From Agaribacterium sp. ZY112 (GTDB lineage: Bacteria > Pseudomonadota > Gammaproteobacteria > Pseudomonadales > Cellvibrionaceae), in contig NZ_CP166840.1 of NCBI RefSeq assembly GCF_041346925.1, positions 868,001 through 932,000 on the forward strand: a stretch of DNA of 64,000 nucleotides. Reading direction: 5' to 3'. The translations under genes and the position numbers were made by a program. The notes beneath the pieces are model-generated. The model had not been told where the DNA came from. It was given only the letters and a program-made list of their open reading frames with translations, and did no database searches. The stretch's first letter is position 1. Each line of letters starts with the position of its first letter. Below are positions 20,059 to 28,976 of the stretch, in pieces.

Positions 20059-21816
20059 ATGGATGCCTTACTGACGCTGGCCGTACTCACATTTGTTTTA
20101 CTGGCCTTAATCAGTAATAAAGTAGCCGCCGACCTTGTACTCATGGCAGCGGTTACTATTTTAATTTTAAGTGGTGTATTAAGCCCCGCAGAAGCCCTAA
20201 CTGGTTTCGCCAACCCTGGGGTGATTACCATTGCCACTTTGTACGTGGTCGCCGCAGGCTTAATCGAAACAGGAGCCGTACAGTGGCTTGCCCACTATGT
20301 TCTCGGCCGGCCTAAAAGCTCAAGAAGTGCCCAGCAACGTTTAATACTGCCAACCGCCTTACTCAGTGCGTTCACCAATAACACCGCTGTAGTCGCTATG
20401 TTTACGCCGGCCATTCAAAATTGGGCCGAACAATTAAAAATCCCCCCCTCAAAACTTTTAATTCCACTGAGTTACGCGGCGATCATTGGCGGTACCTGTA
20501 CCATTATCGGCACCAGTACCAATCTTATTGTTTACGGCCTATTACAGGAACATAACAACATTGAACTCGGGCTTTTTGATATTGCCTTGTTGGGCATCCC
20601 CTTGTGCCTTGGTTTTATTGTGTTTATGTATCTTTTTGGCCAGAAATTATTACCCAACCGCAACAACACATCAGAGCAAATTTCAGAAGTGCGCCAATAC
20701 TGTGTCGCTTTTCGTGTTGAAAAAGGCCCTTTAATTGGCGCGCGTATACGCGATGCGGGTTTAAGACATTTACGCTCAGGCTTTTTAATTGAGCTACAAC
20801 GCTCAAAGAAATTACACACCGCTATCGACCCAAGTTGGACCCTAGAAGAAAACGATATTTTACATTTTCTAGGCGGGCCTGAACTCGCACAGGAGCTCGG
20901 CAAAGTTATCGGGCTTAGACCTGCGCACGATGACTTTAGTGAACTCGATATTAAAAGTGATCAGCGCTGTTTAGTTGAAGTTGTATTAGGCCCCGAATTC
21001 CCTGGTCTTGGAAAAAGTGTTCGCGAAAGTCGTTTCCGAAGCCGCTTTAACGCCGCTATTTTGTCTATTAGTCGCAATGGTGAGCAATTACCGGGTAGCC
21101 TTGGCGAACAGCAATTTAAAGTTGGTGATACCTTATTACTTGAATGCGGTACAGAATTTGTTGATCAGTACCGCTTTCGTAAGGATTTTCTATTAGTTAG
21201 CCCCTTAAGCGACAGCGGCTTGCCAACCTTCACTAAGGTTCCTAGAGCTCTTGCCATTTTGAGCTGCATGATTTTATCTACCACCCTTGGTTTTACCAGC
21301 ATATTGGAAAGCGTGCTGTTGGCAGCTGGAGCTATGCTCTTATTTCGCTGCGTAGGTGCAGCAAAAGCTCGAAGACAAATTGATTTACAAGTGATAGTGG
21401 TGATTGCCGCTAGCTTTGCACTCGGTGCCGCAATGAATAAAAGCGGCGCCGCTGACATGATTGCCGCAACGCTTATGCATGAGGCAATAGCATCACCCAT
21501 GCTTGCCTTAGTGATGTTATATTTTTTGACGGTACTGTTCACCGAGTTAATGACAAACAATGCCGCTGCAGTGCTTATGTTTCCAATTGCCCAGAGTTTT
21601 TCACAGCAATTTGATGTCAGCATCCTACCCTTTGCCATTGTCTTAATGACCGCAGCATCGGCCAGCTTTATCACCCCATTAGGTTATCAAACCAACCTGA
21701 TGGTTTATGGCCCTGGCCAATACCGCTACAGCGATTACGTAAAAATTGGTACGCCACTGAGTATTCTAATAGCACTAATTACACTTACTTTAGTGCCTTT
21801 AATTTGGTCTTTTTAA
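20059..21816 (+). CDS. SLC13-type permease with internal TrkA_C domains
   Basis: A 585-residue inner-membrane protein: N-terminal hydrophobic helices (from about residue 2) with the conserved SAFTNNTAVVAMFTP, then a cytosolic insert of two RCK-C (TrkA_C)-like modules (about residues 205-370, containing GARIRDAGLRHLRSGFL and GLGKSVRESRFRSRF), then more TM helices with LMTNNAAAVLMFPIA and PLGYQTNLMVYGPG. This is the layout of the SLC13/DASS family of sulfate, dicarboxylate or other anion permeases with regulatory domains. The substrate cannot be read. It begins 9 bases after ridA. Confidence 0.88.
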   Translation: MDALLTLAVLTFVLLALISNKVAADLVLMAAVTILILSGVLSPAEALTGFANPGVITIATLYVVAAGLIETGAVQWLAHYVLGRPKSSRSAQQRLILPTALLSAFTNNTAVVAMFTPAIQNWAEQLKIPPSKLLIPLSYAAIIGGTCTIIGTSTNLIVYGLLQEHNNIELGLFDIALLGIPLCLGFIVFMYLFGQKLLPNRNNTSEQISEVRQYCVAFRVEKGPLIGARIRDAGLRHLRSGFLIELQRSKKLHTAIDPSWTLEENDILHFLGGPELAQELGKVIGLRPAHDDFSELDIKSDQRCLVEVVLGPEFPGLGKSVRESRFRSRFNAAILSISRNGEQLPGSLGEQQFKVGDTLLLECGTEFVDQYRFRKDFLLVSPLSDSGLPTFTKVPRALAILSCMILSTTLGFTSILESVLLAAGAMLLFRCVGAAKARRQIDLQVIVVIAASFALGAAMNKSGAADMIAATLMHEAIASPMLALVMLYFLTVLFTELMTNNAAAVLMFPIAQSFSQQFDVSILPFAIVLMTAASASFITPLGYQTNLMVYGPGQYRYSDYVKIGTPLSILIALITLTLVPLIWSF

Positions 21817-21831
21817 AAACCTAACGACAAC

Positions 21832-22143
21832 TTAATCTTTAGGTTTATTCTGCTCAAAAGACGCTAGCTGTTCGGCACTTGCTTCTTTTTGATAAAGGGT
21901 CTTCCACTCGTTATAAGGCATGCCGTAAACACGCTCACGCGCGCTTTCTTTTTCTATCTCGCTGCCCAATTCTTTGGCTTCAGCTGCGTACCATTTACTC
22001 AGGCAGTTTCTGCAGAATCCGGCAAGATTCATCAGATCTATATTCTGAGCATCTTTACGCTCATCTAAATGTTTTAACAAGCGTCTAAATACTGCTGCTT
22101 CAATTTTCTCTTGTTGTTCTTTATTTAGTTCATCTACATTCAT
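21832..22143 (-). CDS. DUF1244 protein
   Basis: A 103-residue protein with the DUF1244 hallmark NLAGFCRNCLSKWY and YGMPYNEWK; the two close cysteines could bind metal. Function is unknown. ATG 22143 (MNVDELNKEQQ) is chosen because it fits the family length and starts 5 bases after the SDR gene ends; a longer reading from 22182 would overlap that gene. Likely cotranscribed with it. Confidence 0.85.
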   Translation of the reverse strand: MNVDELNKEQQEKIEAAVFRRLLKHLDERKDAQNIDLMNLAGFCRNCLSKWYAAEAKELGSEIEKESARERVYGMPYNEWKTLYQKEASAEQLASFEQNKPKD

Positions 22144-22148
22144 ATTGA

Positions 22149-22811
22149 TTACCAAGGTAAAGGCTCGCCGTTGCTGTGCCAAAAGCCGCCTGTGTTTTCT
22201 ATGTTTAATTCGTCTATACGCTGACTTAGGCGTTGTGCTGCGGTTTGCGTATCGATATCGCCAGCAAAATTCACCATGTCTGTTTGCACAAAACCAGGAT
22301 GTAATAATGCAACCGAAATACCTTTCTGACGCAAGTCTAACGCTAAAGATTTAGCTCCAGCATTGAGCGCGGCCTTGCTCATTCGATAACCGTAATAGGC
22401 ACCACTGCCATTATCTTCAATCGAACCCATACGACTGGTGATCATTGCTATTTTAGACCCCGCCTGCAAACAGGGACTAAGAGCAGAACTCAAGCGTATT
22501 GGAGCCAAAGCATTAACTAGAAATTGCTGTTCCATGCTTGACTCTGAAACCTGATCCAAGTTCTCACTAAAAAGAATACCCGCATTATTTATTAATAAAT
22601 CTATCTTTGTCGCAGATAAGGTATCCGCTACCTGTTTAATAGAGTAGGAATCAGAAAGGTCAACATCTTCAATAACTCGATCGGCACATAGACTTAGTTC
22701 ACTGCTTGTGCGTCTTACCAAAGCAATGACACGCCAATCTTGCGCCTTATACGTTTGCGCCAACGCCAAGCCAATACCGCGATTAGCGCCAGTAATCACC
22801 AAAGTACTCAT
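22149..22811 (-). CDS. Short-chain dehydrogenase/reductase
   Basis: A 220-residue SDR: NAD(P)-binding TGANRGIG (7-14), NNAG (75-78), catalytic Ser in ITSRMG, and Y142-x3-K146 (YRMSK). The Arg in the glycine-rich loop and Arg33/Arg34 after beta-2 suggest NADPH preference. The substrate is unknown; it resembles the csgA/YciK-like small SDRs. It leads a short leftward pair with the DUF1244 gene. Confidence 0.9.
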   Translation of the reverse strand: MSTLVITGANRGIGLALAQTYKAQDWRVIALVRRTSSELSLCADRVIEDVDLSDSYSIKQVADTLSATKIDLLINNAGILFSENLDQVSESSMEQQFLVNALAPIRLSSALSPCLQAGSKIAMITSRMGSIEDNGSGAYYGYRMSKAALNAGAKSLALDLRQKGISVALLHPGFVQTDMVNFAGDIDTQTAAQRLSQRIDELNIENTGGFWHSNGEPLPW

Positions 22812-22840
22812 ATATCCCCCTAAGATTTACATTCAGAAAG

Positions 22841-23272
22841 TTATAGCAATAACGCCAGCCATATTAAGAGCACTAGGTTACAAATAAAGCCAATACCAAA
22901 AAAGTAGGATCTTGGGCTCGGGTTCTTTTCTGTTGCTATCGCGTAATACAGCACCATGTGAACAATGCGAGCCAAAGCATAAATCCAAGCCAGCCAAGCT
23001 AATGTGATAGCCGCCATACCTAGGTTCATAGCTAGGACAATACAGGCAATCATGATCAGGCTATTCTCTAAGCTATTGCGAAAACAGCGATCGGATCGAA
23101 AAACAAAACTCGAGTGGCTCAAATTAGGATCAACAATACCCGGTATATAACTCGCCTGCCTTCTATGAGCAACCATGGCTACCAAGCTTTGGATGAACAT
23201 AGTAAGTAGAATCAGCCAAAGCGCGGCCAAGCTTGCATGGTAGTTTTCTAATAAACCTGAAAATTTCATCAT
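22841..23272 (-). CDS. MAPEG-family membrane protein
   Basis: A 143-residue protein with about four TM helices (LLTMFIQSLVAMVAHRR, NSLENSLIMIACIVLAMNLG, WIYALARIVHMVLYY, C-terminal hydrophobic end). The segment ENSLIM...ARIVHMVLYY is characteristic of MAPEG proteins, which include glutathione-dependent enzymes. The specific activity is unknown. It follows the rhombosortase stop without a gap, so the two are co-translated. Confidence 0.85.
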   Translation of the reverse strand: MMKFSGLLENYHASLAALWLILLTMFIQSLVAMVAHRRQASYIPGIVDPNLSHSSFVFRSDRCFRNSLENSLIMIACIVLAMNLGMAAITLAWLAWIYALARIVHMVLYYAIATEKNPSPRSYFFGIGFICNLVLLIWLALLL

Positions 23273-23911
23273 TTACTCCTTGTTTTCTTCTTCCTTATTT
23301 ATCTTAGACATCGTAAAAAGAGCACGATATAAATAAATGCTAGCAGCAATAAAGTTCCCGCATATCAAACCAATTAGGTGAGACGACGCAACAACATTAC
23401 CACCTATAAACTCTTTCATTTCACTAGGCTCAAAATCATCTCCCTGTTGAGATACAACTTTGTAAACTAATACCGCATAAATTAATAAGTAGATAAGTGG
23501 CTGTTGGCGGCATTGCAGCAGTAATTGCTGAGCAATTAGACCATAAAGCAAGCCGCTGAGACCAACATAGTTAACTAAATTAGGGTCAAACCAGTACAAA
23601 CCAAGGCCAACACCAAGGCCGATCAATACTATGCTTGCATACCATTGTTTCCAGCCAGCTGAAGCTTGAAATAAGATGGCCGCAAGAACATACACACTTA
23701 AATTCATTAGCATGTGATTAACATTTAAGTGCATTAAATTAGCGCTTAATAAACGCCACCACTGTCCGGCATCGATGGCTTGTCTGTCCCAGCTAAACCA
23801 AGGGTTAAGCTCTTGGTGAAAGACCCCCGCAACAAAAACGACTAGGACAACGATAAAGAGATCACTTAACTCTCTAAGGCGTTGCGCACTTAAACCTTGC
23901 TTATTACTCAT
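23273..23911 (-). CDS. rrtA: Rhombosortase-family intramembrane serine protease
   Basis: A 212-residue polytopic rhomboid. Key sites: GQWWRLLSANLMHLNVNHMLMN (about 49-70) on the first helices, catalytic Ser119 in GLSG, and His178 (ASSHLIG) for the Ser-His dyad. The short length, WWRL motif and H-x-N-x-x-H pattern mark the rhombosortase RrtA group, which cleaves GlyGly-CTERM anchors from proteins exported by type II secretion. No GlyGly-CTERM protein is in this window. ATG at 23911 is preferred to a TTG at 23935. Confidence 0.8.
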   Translation of the reverse strand: MSNKQGLSAQRLRELSDLFIVVLVVFVAGVFHQELNPWFSWDRQAIDAGQWWRLLSANLMHLNVNHMLMNLSVYVLAAILFQASAGWKQWYASIVLIGLGVGLGLYWFDPNLVNYVGLSGLLYGLIAQQLLLQCRQQPLIYLLIYAVLVYKVVSQQGDDFEPSEMKEFIGGNVVASSHLIGLICGNFIAASIYLYRALFTMSKINKEEENKE

Positions 23912-23986
23912 AGTATTAGACGCTGCTCTTTTCAATATTCAACGTTAATTTATTAGCCACTTAGCTTAACCTATCTAATCTAGCAA

Positions 23987-25174
23987 TTATCTTTCTACTG
24001 AACCCAAGCAAATATATTCATTACCGGGTTCTGGCTTCTTAGGAATAAAGCACGAAGCCACTAAGGACAAAACAGCTATCACCGCACCTGCTAAAAAAAC
24101 GAGGCTATGATCATATACCCATAGAAGCCCCAGTAATGCCGGGATAAATACGGCTGCAATATGGTTTATGGTAAAACTAACACTCGAGGTTGCAGCGATA
24201 TCTTCTTGATCCGCAATCTTTTGAAAATAAGTGCTCAAGGCGATGGCCAAGGCAAAGAACATATGATCAACAATATAAAGCACTGCAGCTATCGTGGAGT
24301 TTTCCACAAAGGCATAGCAAGTGAACACCACAATCAAACCGCTGTATTCAATTAGTAAAACAGGCCGCTCACCTAGACGACCAATAAAACGGCCTATGCG
24401 CCTAGCGAAAAACAAGTTAAACAAGTAGTTAACAATAAACAGCGCACTAATATCAGCCACGCTATAGCCAAACTTTTCTACCATCAAAAAGCCAGCAAAG
24501 ACTACAAATATCTGACGTCGTGCACCACTTAGAAAAACCAATAAGTAATACAGGCCGTAGCGTTTCTTAAGAACAATTTTTTTATGCTGAGTTGTTTTTT
24601 CTTTAAACATTGGAAAGCTAGCCCAAAGCCATAAGCTAGCAATCAAACCCACACTACCAACAGCCGCATAAACCCAGACGTAATCAATGCTTAACTGCCC
24701 CATCAAAAGCCAAATAAGTGCATAAGCACCTAAAGCCCCCAAGGCTTTTATGCTGAGGGCCCGCCCCATAAATTCAGCTGTATCTTTTTTATCCAGCCAC
24801 TGTAAGGTTAAACTTTTGTTGATGGTCTCATAATAATGAAAGCCAAGGCTCATTAAGACAGTGGTGAGGTATAAACCTAGGGCATTAGGAAAAAATCCCG
24901 TCAACAAGATACCAAGCATCATGACAACAAGGCTTAAGAGTGCAAAGCGTTGCTCTTTAATGATCAACAATAAAAAAATAGCGGTGAAAGCTAAGAAGCC
25001 TGGGATTTCTCTAAGGCTTTGCAAAATGCCAATTTCGACACCACTGAAATTGGCACGCTCAATAACAAAGTTATTCAGTAGCACCTGCCAGCTTGAAAAA
25101 CCAAAAGCCATTAAAAAGACCATAGCCAATAATAGGTGTTGAGGCTTTTTTTGCAGCCGAACAGCATTTAACAT
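23987..25174 (-). CDS. MFS transporter
   Basis: A 395-residue inner-membrane protein with about 12 hydrophobic helices, an MFS-like loop between TM2-TM3 and a basic central loop (KEKTTQHKKIVLKKRYG, about residue 195). The substrate is not recognisable. It is divergent from the lipoprotein gene at 25234 with 59 bases between the starts. No regulatory gene accompanies it. Confidence 0.82.
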   Translation of the reverse strand: MLNAVRLQKKPQHLLLAMVFLMAFGFSSWQVLLNNFVIERANFSGVEIGILQSLREIPGFLAFTAIFLLLIIKEQRFALLSLVVMMLGILLTGFFPNALGLYLTTVLMSLGFHYYETINKSLTLQWLDKKDTAEFMGRALSIKALGALGAYALIWLLMGQLSIDYVWVYAAVGSVGLIASLWLWASFPMFKEKTTQHKKIVLKKRYGLYYLLVFLSGARRQIFVVFAGFLMVEKFGYSVADISALFIVNYLFNLFFARRIGRFIGRLGERPVLLIEYSGLIVVFTCYAFVENSTIAAVLYIVDHMFFALAIALSTYFQKIADQEDIAATSSVSFTINHIAAVFIPALLGLLWVYDHSLVFLAGAVIAVLSLVASCFIPKKPEPGNEYICLGSVER

Positions 25175-25233
25175 AGCAGACTAACTCTGGGCTTAACTTG
25201 GGCCCGTATGCTAACACAGGCCAACCCTCTCTC

Positions 25234-25899
25234 ATGAATAAGCTCTTTCAATCTTGCCTTTTTGCCCTGCCTCTCTTTTTGCTGTCTGCCTGTTCACAAA
25301 CTCCGCACCAGGAAAGCCCGCAAGTAGCTAGTAGCCTTAACCCTTATGAGCAGCAGGTCGAGCTAAGTAAAGAGGCTTCTAATAAAGTTGATTACAGCTT
25401 AATGCGCCTTTCTTATAGTGAAACCGCTTTGTATAAACCTTGGGATAGCACTGAGCACGAAGCAGGGCTGGCTCTATTAGATGCCCAAGCGGAATCAAAT
25501 TACCCCCTATGCCTCGAGCTTTCTTCTGCCATTCTCGGCCAAAACTACACCAGCTTAATGGCGCACCTAGGTGCGTGGTCTTGTAATAAAGAGCTCGGTA
25601 ACTACGAATTGGCTAACAAACATCGTAAAGTATTGCAGGGCCTGATTGAAAGTATTAGCGCTAGTGGTGATGGTTTAAGTGCTGAAACAGCGTTTATAGT
25701 AAACAGCGAGACAGAAATGCGTGACTATATTCAAATCCGAGGCCTGTTAATGTTTAGGCAGGATAGTCTAGTCAAAGGGGGCAAGCATTTACGCCACGCT
25801 TGGGCTACCGACCCACAAAAAGCCAGTGCAGTTATCGAGATGTATTTTGATATAAGTAGAGCCCTATTCAGCAAATTACCTAAACCAACCTTAATTTAG
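25234..25899 (+). CDS. Putative lipoprotein
   Basis: A 221-residue protein with a lipoprotein signal peptide: MNKLFQSCLFALPLFLLSAC, lipobox LSAC, Ser at +2, so outer-membrane sorting is expected. The mature part is helical with TPR-like spacing (ALLDAQAESNYPLCLELSSAILGQ..) but I recognise no family. ATG 25234 is chosen because it puts the signal at the N-terminus; ATG 25198 would add 12 residues. It is convergent with the Sfp-type gene. Confidence 0.7.
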   Translation: MNKLFQSCLFALPLFLLSACSQTPHQESPQVASSLNPYEQQVELSKEASNKVDYSLMRLSYSETALYKPWDSTEHEAGLALLDAQAESNYPLCLELSSAILGQNYTSLMAHLGAWSCNKELGNYELANKHRKVLQGLIESISASGDGLSAETAFIVNSETEMRDYIQIRGLLMFRQDSLVKGGKHLRHAWATDPQKASAVIEMYFDISRALFSKLPKPTLI

Positions 25900-25915
25900 T
25901 TGGGACACTACAAGC

Positions 25916-26635
25916 TTAAGTAAGCGAATCGACTTTGATAAAGCCCTGCTGTCGCCATTCATAAAAAGTGGGTAGCAAAGGGCTCGGGCCAACAACACAC
26001 AACTGCAATGCATCTTTTAAAGACTGAGTGATAAGAGATTTCTCTTCGAACTGAAACACTCCATCATGGCTCAGAGGCTCTGCCGTAGTGAACTGCTGCC
26101 GCAGCTGAAATATGCCGCTACCTTGCCATTTCACCAATGCTTCCATGGCAGTCCAATATCTAAAAAACCGCTGTTGTTGCACATCAGGGTCGCTGTTCAC
26201 TATGTCTTTAGCGACCTGCTCGCTAAAAAAAGTCTGCGGCTTACGCCAAGGGCTGCCTTTTCTATCCCTGTCTTCAACATCTAAACCAATATTGTTATCT
26301 GATATTGCAAAAACAATCGCCTTATTACAGTGGCTTAAGCTGAAGTGCAGAGCATCCGAATTTTTAAGCAGAGGTTTGCCACCATCTTCTATATAAAAAT
26401 CAACATCACAGGCCTGACACCTTAATTTTTTAGCTAGAGCCGTCTTTAATAAATACCGGGCTAATAAAAAGGTGTCCGCACTTTTTTTAGAGCGAAAGCG
26501 CTGATACCGATTGCGCTCCGCATGATCAAGACAAGCCTCTGCTTGTCGACGCTTAAGCTTAGAGTCAAGTAAGGCGAGACCTGGCTCACTTTCCGTAACA
26601 CCTAAATAATAAATATAAATTGAACAGTTCAACAT
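25916..26635 (-). CDS. 4'-phosphopantetheinyl transferase (Sfp/HetI type)
   Basis: A 239-residue enzyme that moves phosphopantetheine from CoA to carrier proteins of fatty acid, polyketide or peptide synthases. Motifs: GGKPLL and HFSLSHC (about 85-103), Mg-binding GLDVED (D119, E121), and RYWTAMEALVKWQG (159-172) with catalytic E165 and K169. The order and spacing match the Sfp class. No synthase gene is nearby, so it probably serves carrier proteins elsewhere. Confidence 0.92.
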   Translation of the reverse strand: MLNCSIYIYYLGVTESEPGLALLDSKLKRRQAEACLDHAERNRYQRFRSKKSADTFLLARYLLKTALAKKLRCQACDVDFYIEDGGKPLLKNSDALHFSLSHCNKAIVFAISDNNIGLDVEDRDRKGSPWRKPQTFFSEQVAKDIVNSDPDVQQQRFFRYWTAMEALVKWQGSGIFQLRQQFTTAEPLSHDGVFQFEEKSLITQSLKDALQLCVVGPSPLLPTFYEWRQQGFIKVDSLT

Positions 26636-26744
26636 AACTATATGCTACCACGAGCTAATCAGCCTTAATCATTAAAGCGCCATTCTTACTTGTCACAACT
26701 GAGCTATTTGCTATTTAATGGGGACTGTCTATAAAGGAATGCTC

Positions 26745-27665
26745 ATGTCATATTTTTTTCAGCGCTTGTTTATCTTGCTTAGCAGCTTTGCTTTAGCCTT
26801 GGTCCTTACCGCTTGTCAAAGCTATCAAGGCCAAATGCCCTCTATTAGCAATGCCACTGAAACACCTCGCTCACCGGGCAAAATCGTTTGGCACGACTTG
26901 CTAACCGATAAACCCGAGGAAACTCAAGCTTTCTATAGCACCCTGCTAGGTTGGCGCTTTGAAGCTGTGGATATATCTATTGGCTCACACAAGATGCCCT
27001 ACAAGCTTATTTACAATAAAGACCGCTTAATCGGCGGTATGATTGACCAACGAACATTAAGGGCCAAGGTTGATATAAGCCAATGGGTCACGTTGATGTC
27101 CGTTGATGACATTGAAGCCTCTGTAGCAGCAGTACAAAAAAACGGTGGTCAGTTATTTGGAAAAGTCGCCGATCTGGGTGAGCGAGGGCATCTTGCTGTC
27201 ATCCAAGATTCACAAGGTGCGATTAGTGCTCTACTGCAAACTCGCTACGGCGACCCAAGAGATACCGCCTTCCCTGCCGTTGGCGACTTTTTATGGAATG
27301 AGCTTTGGACTAAAGACTTAACTGCAGCGCAAAGCTTTTATCAAAACCTTACAGATTTCTCTGTTGAAGCGATAGAACAAGAGAAGAGCTACTTTAGCTT
27401 TAGCAGCCAAGACCATGCTCGCTTTGGTTTAATGGAAGTGCCCTTACCCAGCTTAGACCCTGTTTGGGTTAGTTATATCAGAGTCAAAGATGAAAACAGC
27501 TTACATGGCTTGTTAAAGCAAGTTGAAGCTCTTGGTGGTGAGATCCTTGTTAATGCCCAGCCTCGCTCTATTGGAGGCCATGTGGCTCTTATTCGTGATC
27601 CATCAGGTGCAGGCATTGCTCTGCAAACCTGGCCTAAAGCTAACTTAGCCGAGAAGGGAGAATAA
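26745..27665 (+). CDS. Lipoprotein with two VOC (glyoxalase-fold) domains
   Basis: A 306-residue protein: lipoprotein signal with lipobox LTAC and Gln at +2, then two tandem VOC domains (first begins GKIVWHDLLTDKPEETQAFYSTLLGW, second begins DFLWNELWTKDLTAAQSFYQNL). Tandem VOC proteins of this kind are usually cytosolic; a lipid-anchored envelope form is unusual. ATG 26745 is chosen because AAAGGA lies 6 bases upstream and it starts the signal peptide. The function is unknown (dioxygenase, lyase or binding). The next lipoprotein gene starts one base after its stop. Confidence 0.82.
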   Translation: MSYFFQRLFILLSSFALALVLTACQSYQGQMPSISNATETPRSPGKIVWHDLLTDKPEETQAFYSTLLGWRFEAVDISIGSHKMPYKLIYNKDRLIGGMIDQRTLRAKVDISQWVTLMSVDDIEASVAAVQKNGGQLFGKVADLGERGHLAVIQDSQGAISALLQTRYGDPRDTAFPAVGDFLWNELWTKDLTAAQSFYQNLTDFSVEAIEQEKSYFSFSSQDHARFGLMEVPLPSLDPVWVSYIRVKDENSLHGLLKQVEALGGEILVNAQPRSIGGHVALIRDPSGAGIALQTWPKANLAEKGE

Positions 27666-27666
27666 T

Positions 27667-27864
27667 ATGCGTAAGATAAAGAAGCAGCTCAAGTTCGGCC
27701 TACTTATTTCCAGCAGCTTATTGTTAATGAGCTGCTCGCAACCGCAGGTTTACGGCAGCATTACCATGTCTAAAGGCTTCAATAGCTATAACGGCTACAA
27801 CAGCCCTTATTATGGTGGTTCAGGTGGTTATGGCAGTGTCACAATTGGTGGACGCATCCGCTAA
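27667..27864 (+). CDS. Small Gly/Tyr-rich lipoprotein
   Basis: A 65-residue protein with lipobox LMSC (about 20-23). The short mature part is rich in Gly, Tyr, Ser and Asn (NSYNGYNSPYYGGSGGYG), low-complexity and probably disordered. It is directly downstream of the VOC lipoprotein and likely cotranscribed. No family recognised. Confidence 0.7.
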   Translation: MRKIKKQLKFGLLISSSLLLMSCSQPQVYGSITMSKGFNSYNGYNSPYYGGSGGYGSVTIGGRIR

Positions 27865-28129
27865 TCGTCTAACGTATGTACAGCAAAAGTGAGAACTGCT
27901 TACATCTTGTTCAAAAAACAGGCAGTTTATTACCTCTCCTATAATTTTCACACAAATAGGCGATTTCTTTGCTCATTTGTTGACAACTCTGCGTTTCATT
28001 TAGTCTCAAACGATGTTAGATTTGGCCCAATTCGTTGCTGTACCCCCCCGCTGTGGTTGTGCCAACGGACAGTGAGTTCTAATTCGAATCGCGCAACAAA
28101 AATAAATATTAAATTGGAAGGACATTCTT

Positions 28130-28897
28130 ATGAAGAAACTAGCATGGGCAACTATCCTTGCAGCAACTGCTTCTACCTCAGTTTTTGCAGGCGAATACCA
28201 AAGCCAAGTAGGCTTAGACCTCGGCCAAAACGAACGTGACACTAGCGCTACAGATACACTAAGGTCTAAACACGCGACTTTAGTTGGTACGTTCTACACT
28301 CGTAAAGTTGACACCTCTAAAGGACCTCTAGCTGAAGCAGCATTCCTAGATAAAGCAACTGATTTTACTGCTTATTACACTCGTAATGATGCTGATTCTG
28401 ACGATGTTAATCTTGATGATAGCTATGGTATGTCTGGTCGTATTGTGAATGATGATGATTGGATTCTTGAGCTTGCTTACGACTACGACGATTCTGCAAA
28501 TGTAGGTATTGGCATTGGTAAATACATTACTGATACATTAGATATTGTCTTTAGCTATACGGGCAATAAAGATGATGATGAACAAACCTTTGCTGCTAAA
28601 GTTCATGGCCTAAGCGGAAAGTTTGGTTATAACGCCTATTTTGCCTTCTTAGAACAGGAACAATATAGCGGTAACAAAGCTGCAGGTGACATTACTTACT
28701 ATCTAAATGACAACCTTGGTTTTGGTTTTCAAGCTAATACCGAGTCTTTAGAAGAGATGAACCATACTGGTTACGGTCTATTTGCCGATTGGTTTGTTAA
28801 AGAAAATATTGAACTTAAGCTAAGCGCTGATCGTGTTGATCACGAAATGGAGCTTACTGAGTACAATTTAGTTCTTGGTGCAGCGATGCGTTTCTAA
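28130..28897 (+). CDS. Outer-membrane beta-barrel porin-like protein
   Basis: A 255-residue protein with a Sec signal (MKKLAWATILAATASTSVFA) and alternating amphipathic strands rich in Asp and Tyr (FTAYYTRNDADSDDV, WILELAYDYDDSAN), ending in ...GAAMRF with the terminal Phe typical of BAM substrates. It resembles predicted putative porins; the specific solute is unknown. It has its own 265-base leader region and a strong terminator after it. Confidence 0.8.
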   Translation: MKKLAWATILAATASTSVFAGEYQSQVGLDLGQNERDTSATDTLRSKHATLVGTFYTRKVDTSKGPLAEAAFLDKATDFTAYYTRNDADSDDVNLDDSYGMSGRIVNDDDWILELAYDYDDSANVGIGIGKYITDTLDIVFSYTGNKDDDEQTFAAKVHGLSGKFGYNAYFAFLEQEQYSGNKAAGDITYYLNDNLGFGFQANTESLEEMNHTGYGLFADWFVKENIELKLSADRVDHEMELTEYNLVLGAAMRF

Positions 28898-28913
28898 GCG
28901 AATACCTGCTTAG

Positions 28914-28943
28914 AAAAAAGGCGCTCCTAAGAGCGCCTTTTTT
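28914..28943. terminator. Bidirectional terminator between porin and GGDEF genes
   Basis: AAAAAAGGCGCTC / GAGCGCCTTTTTT with a 4-base loop and A/T runs on both sides serves both converging genes. Confidence 0.92.
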
Positions 28944-28976
28944 ATTTCTAATGTTCTGAACAGAATATACATGCAA

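Noticed and set aside
28038..28046. C-run in the porin leader as a regulatory tract
   Set aside because: Short, and no promoter spacing can be assigned to it.
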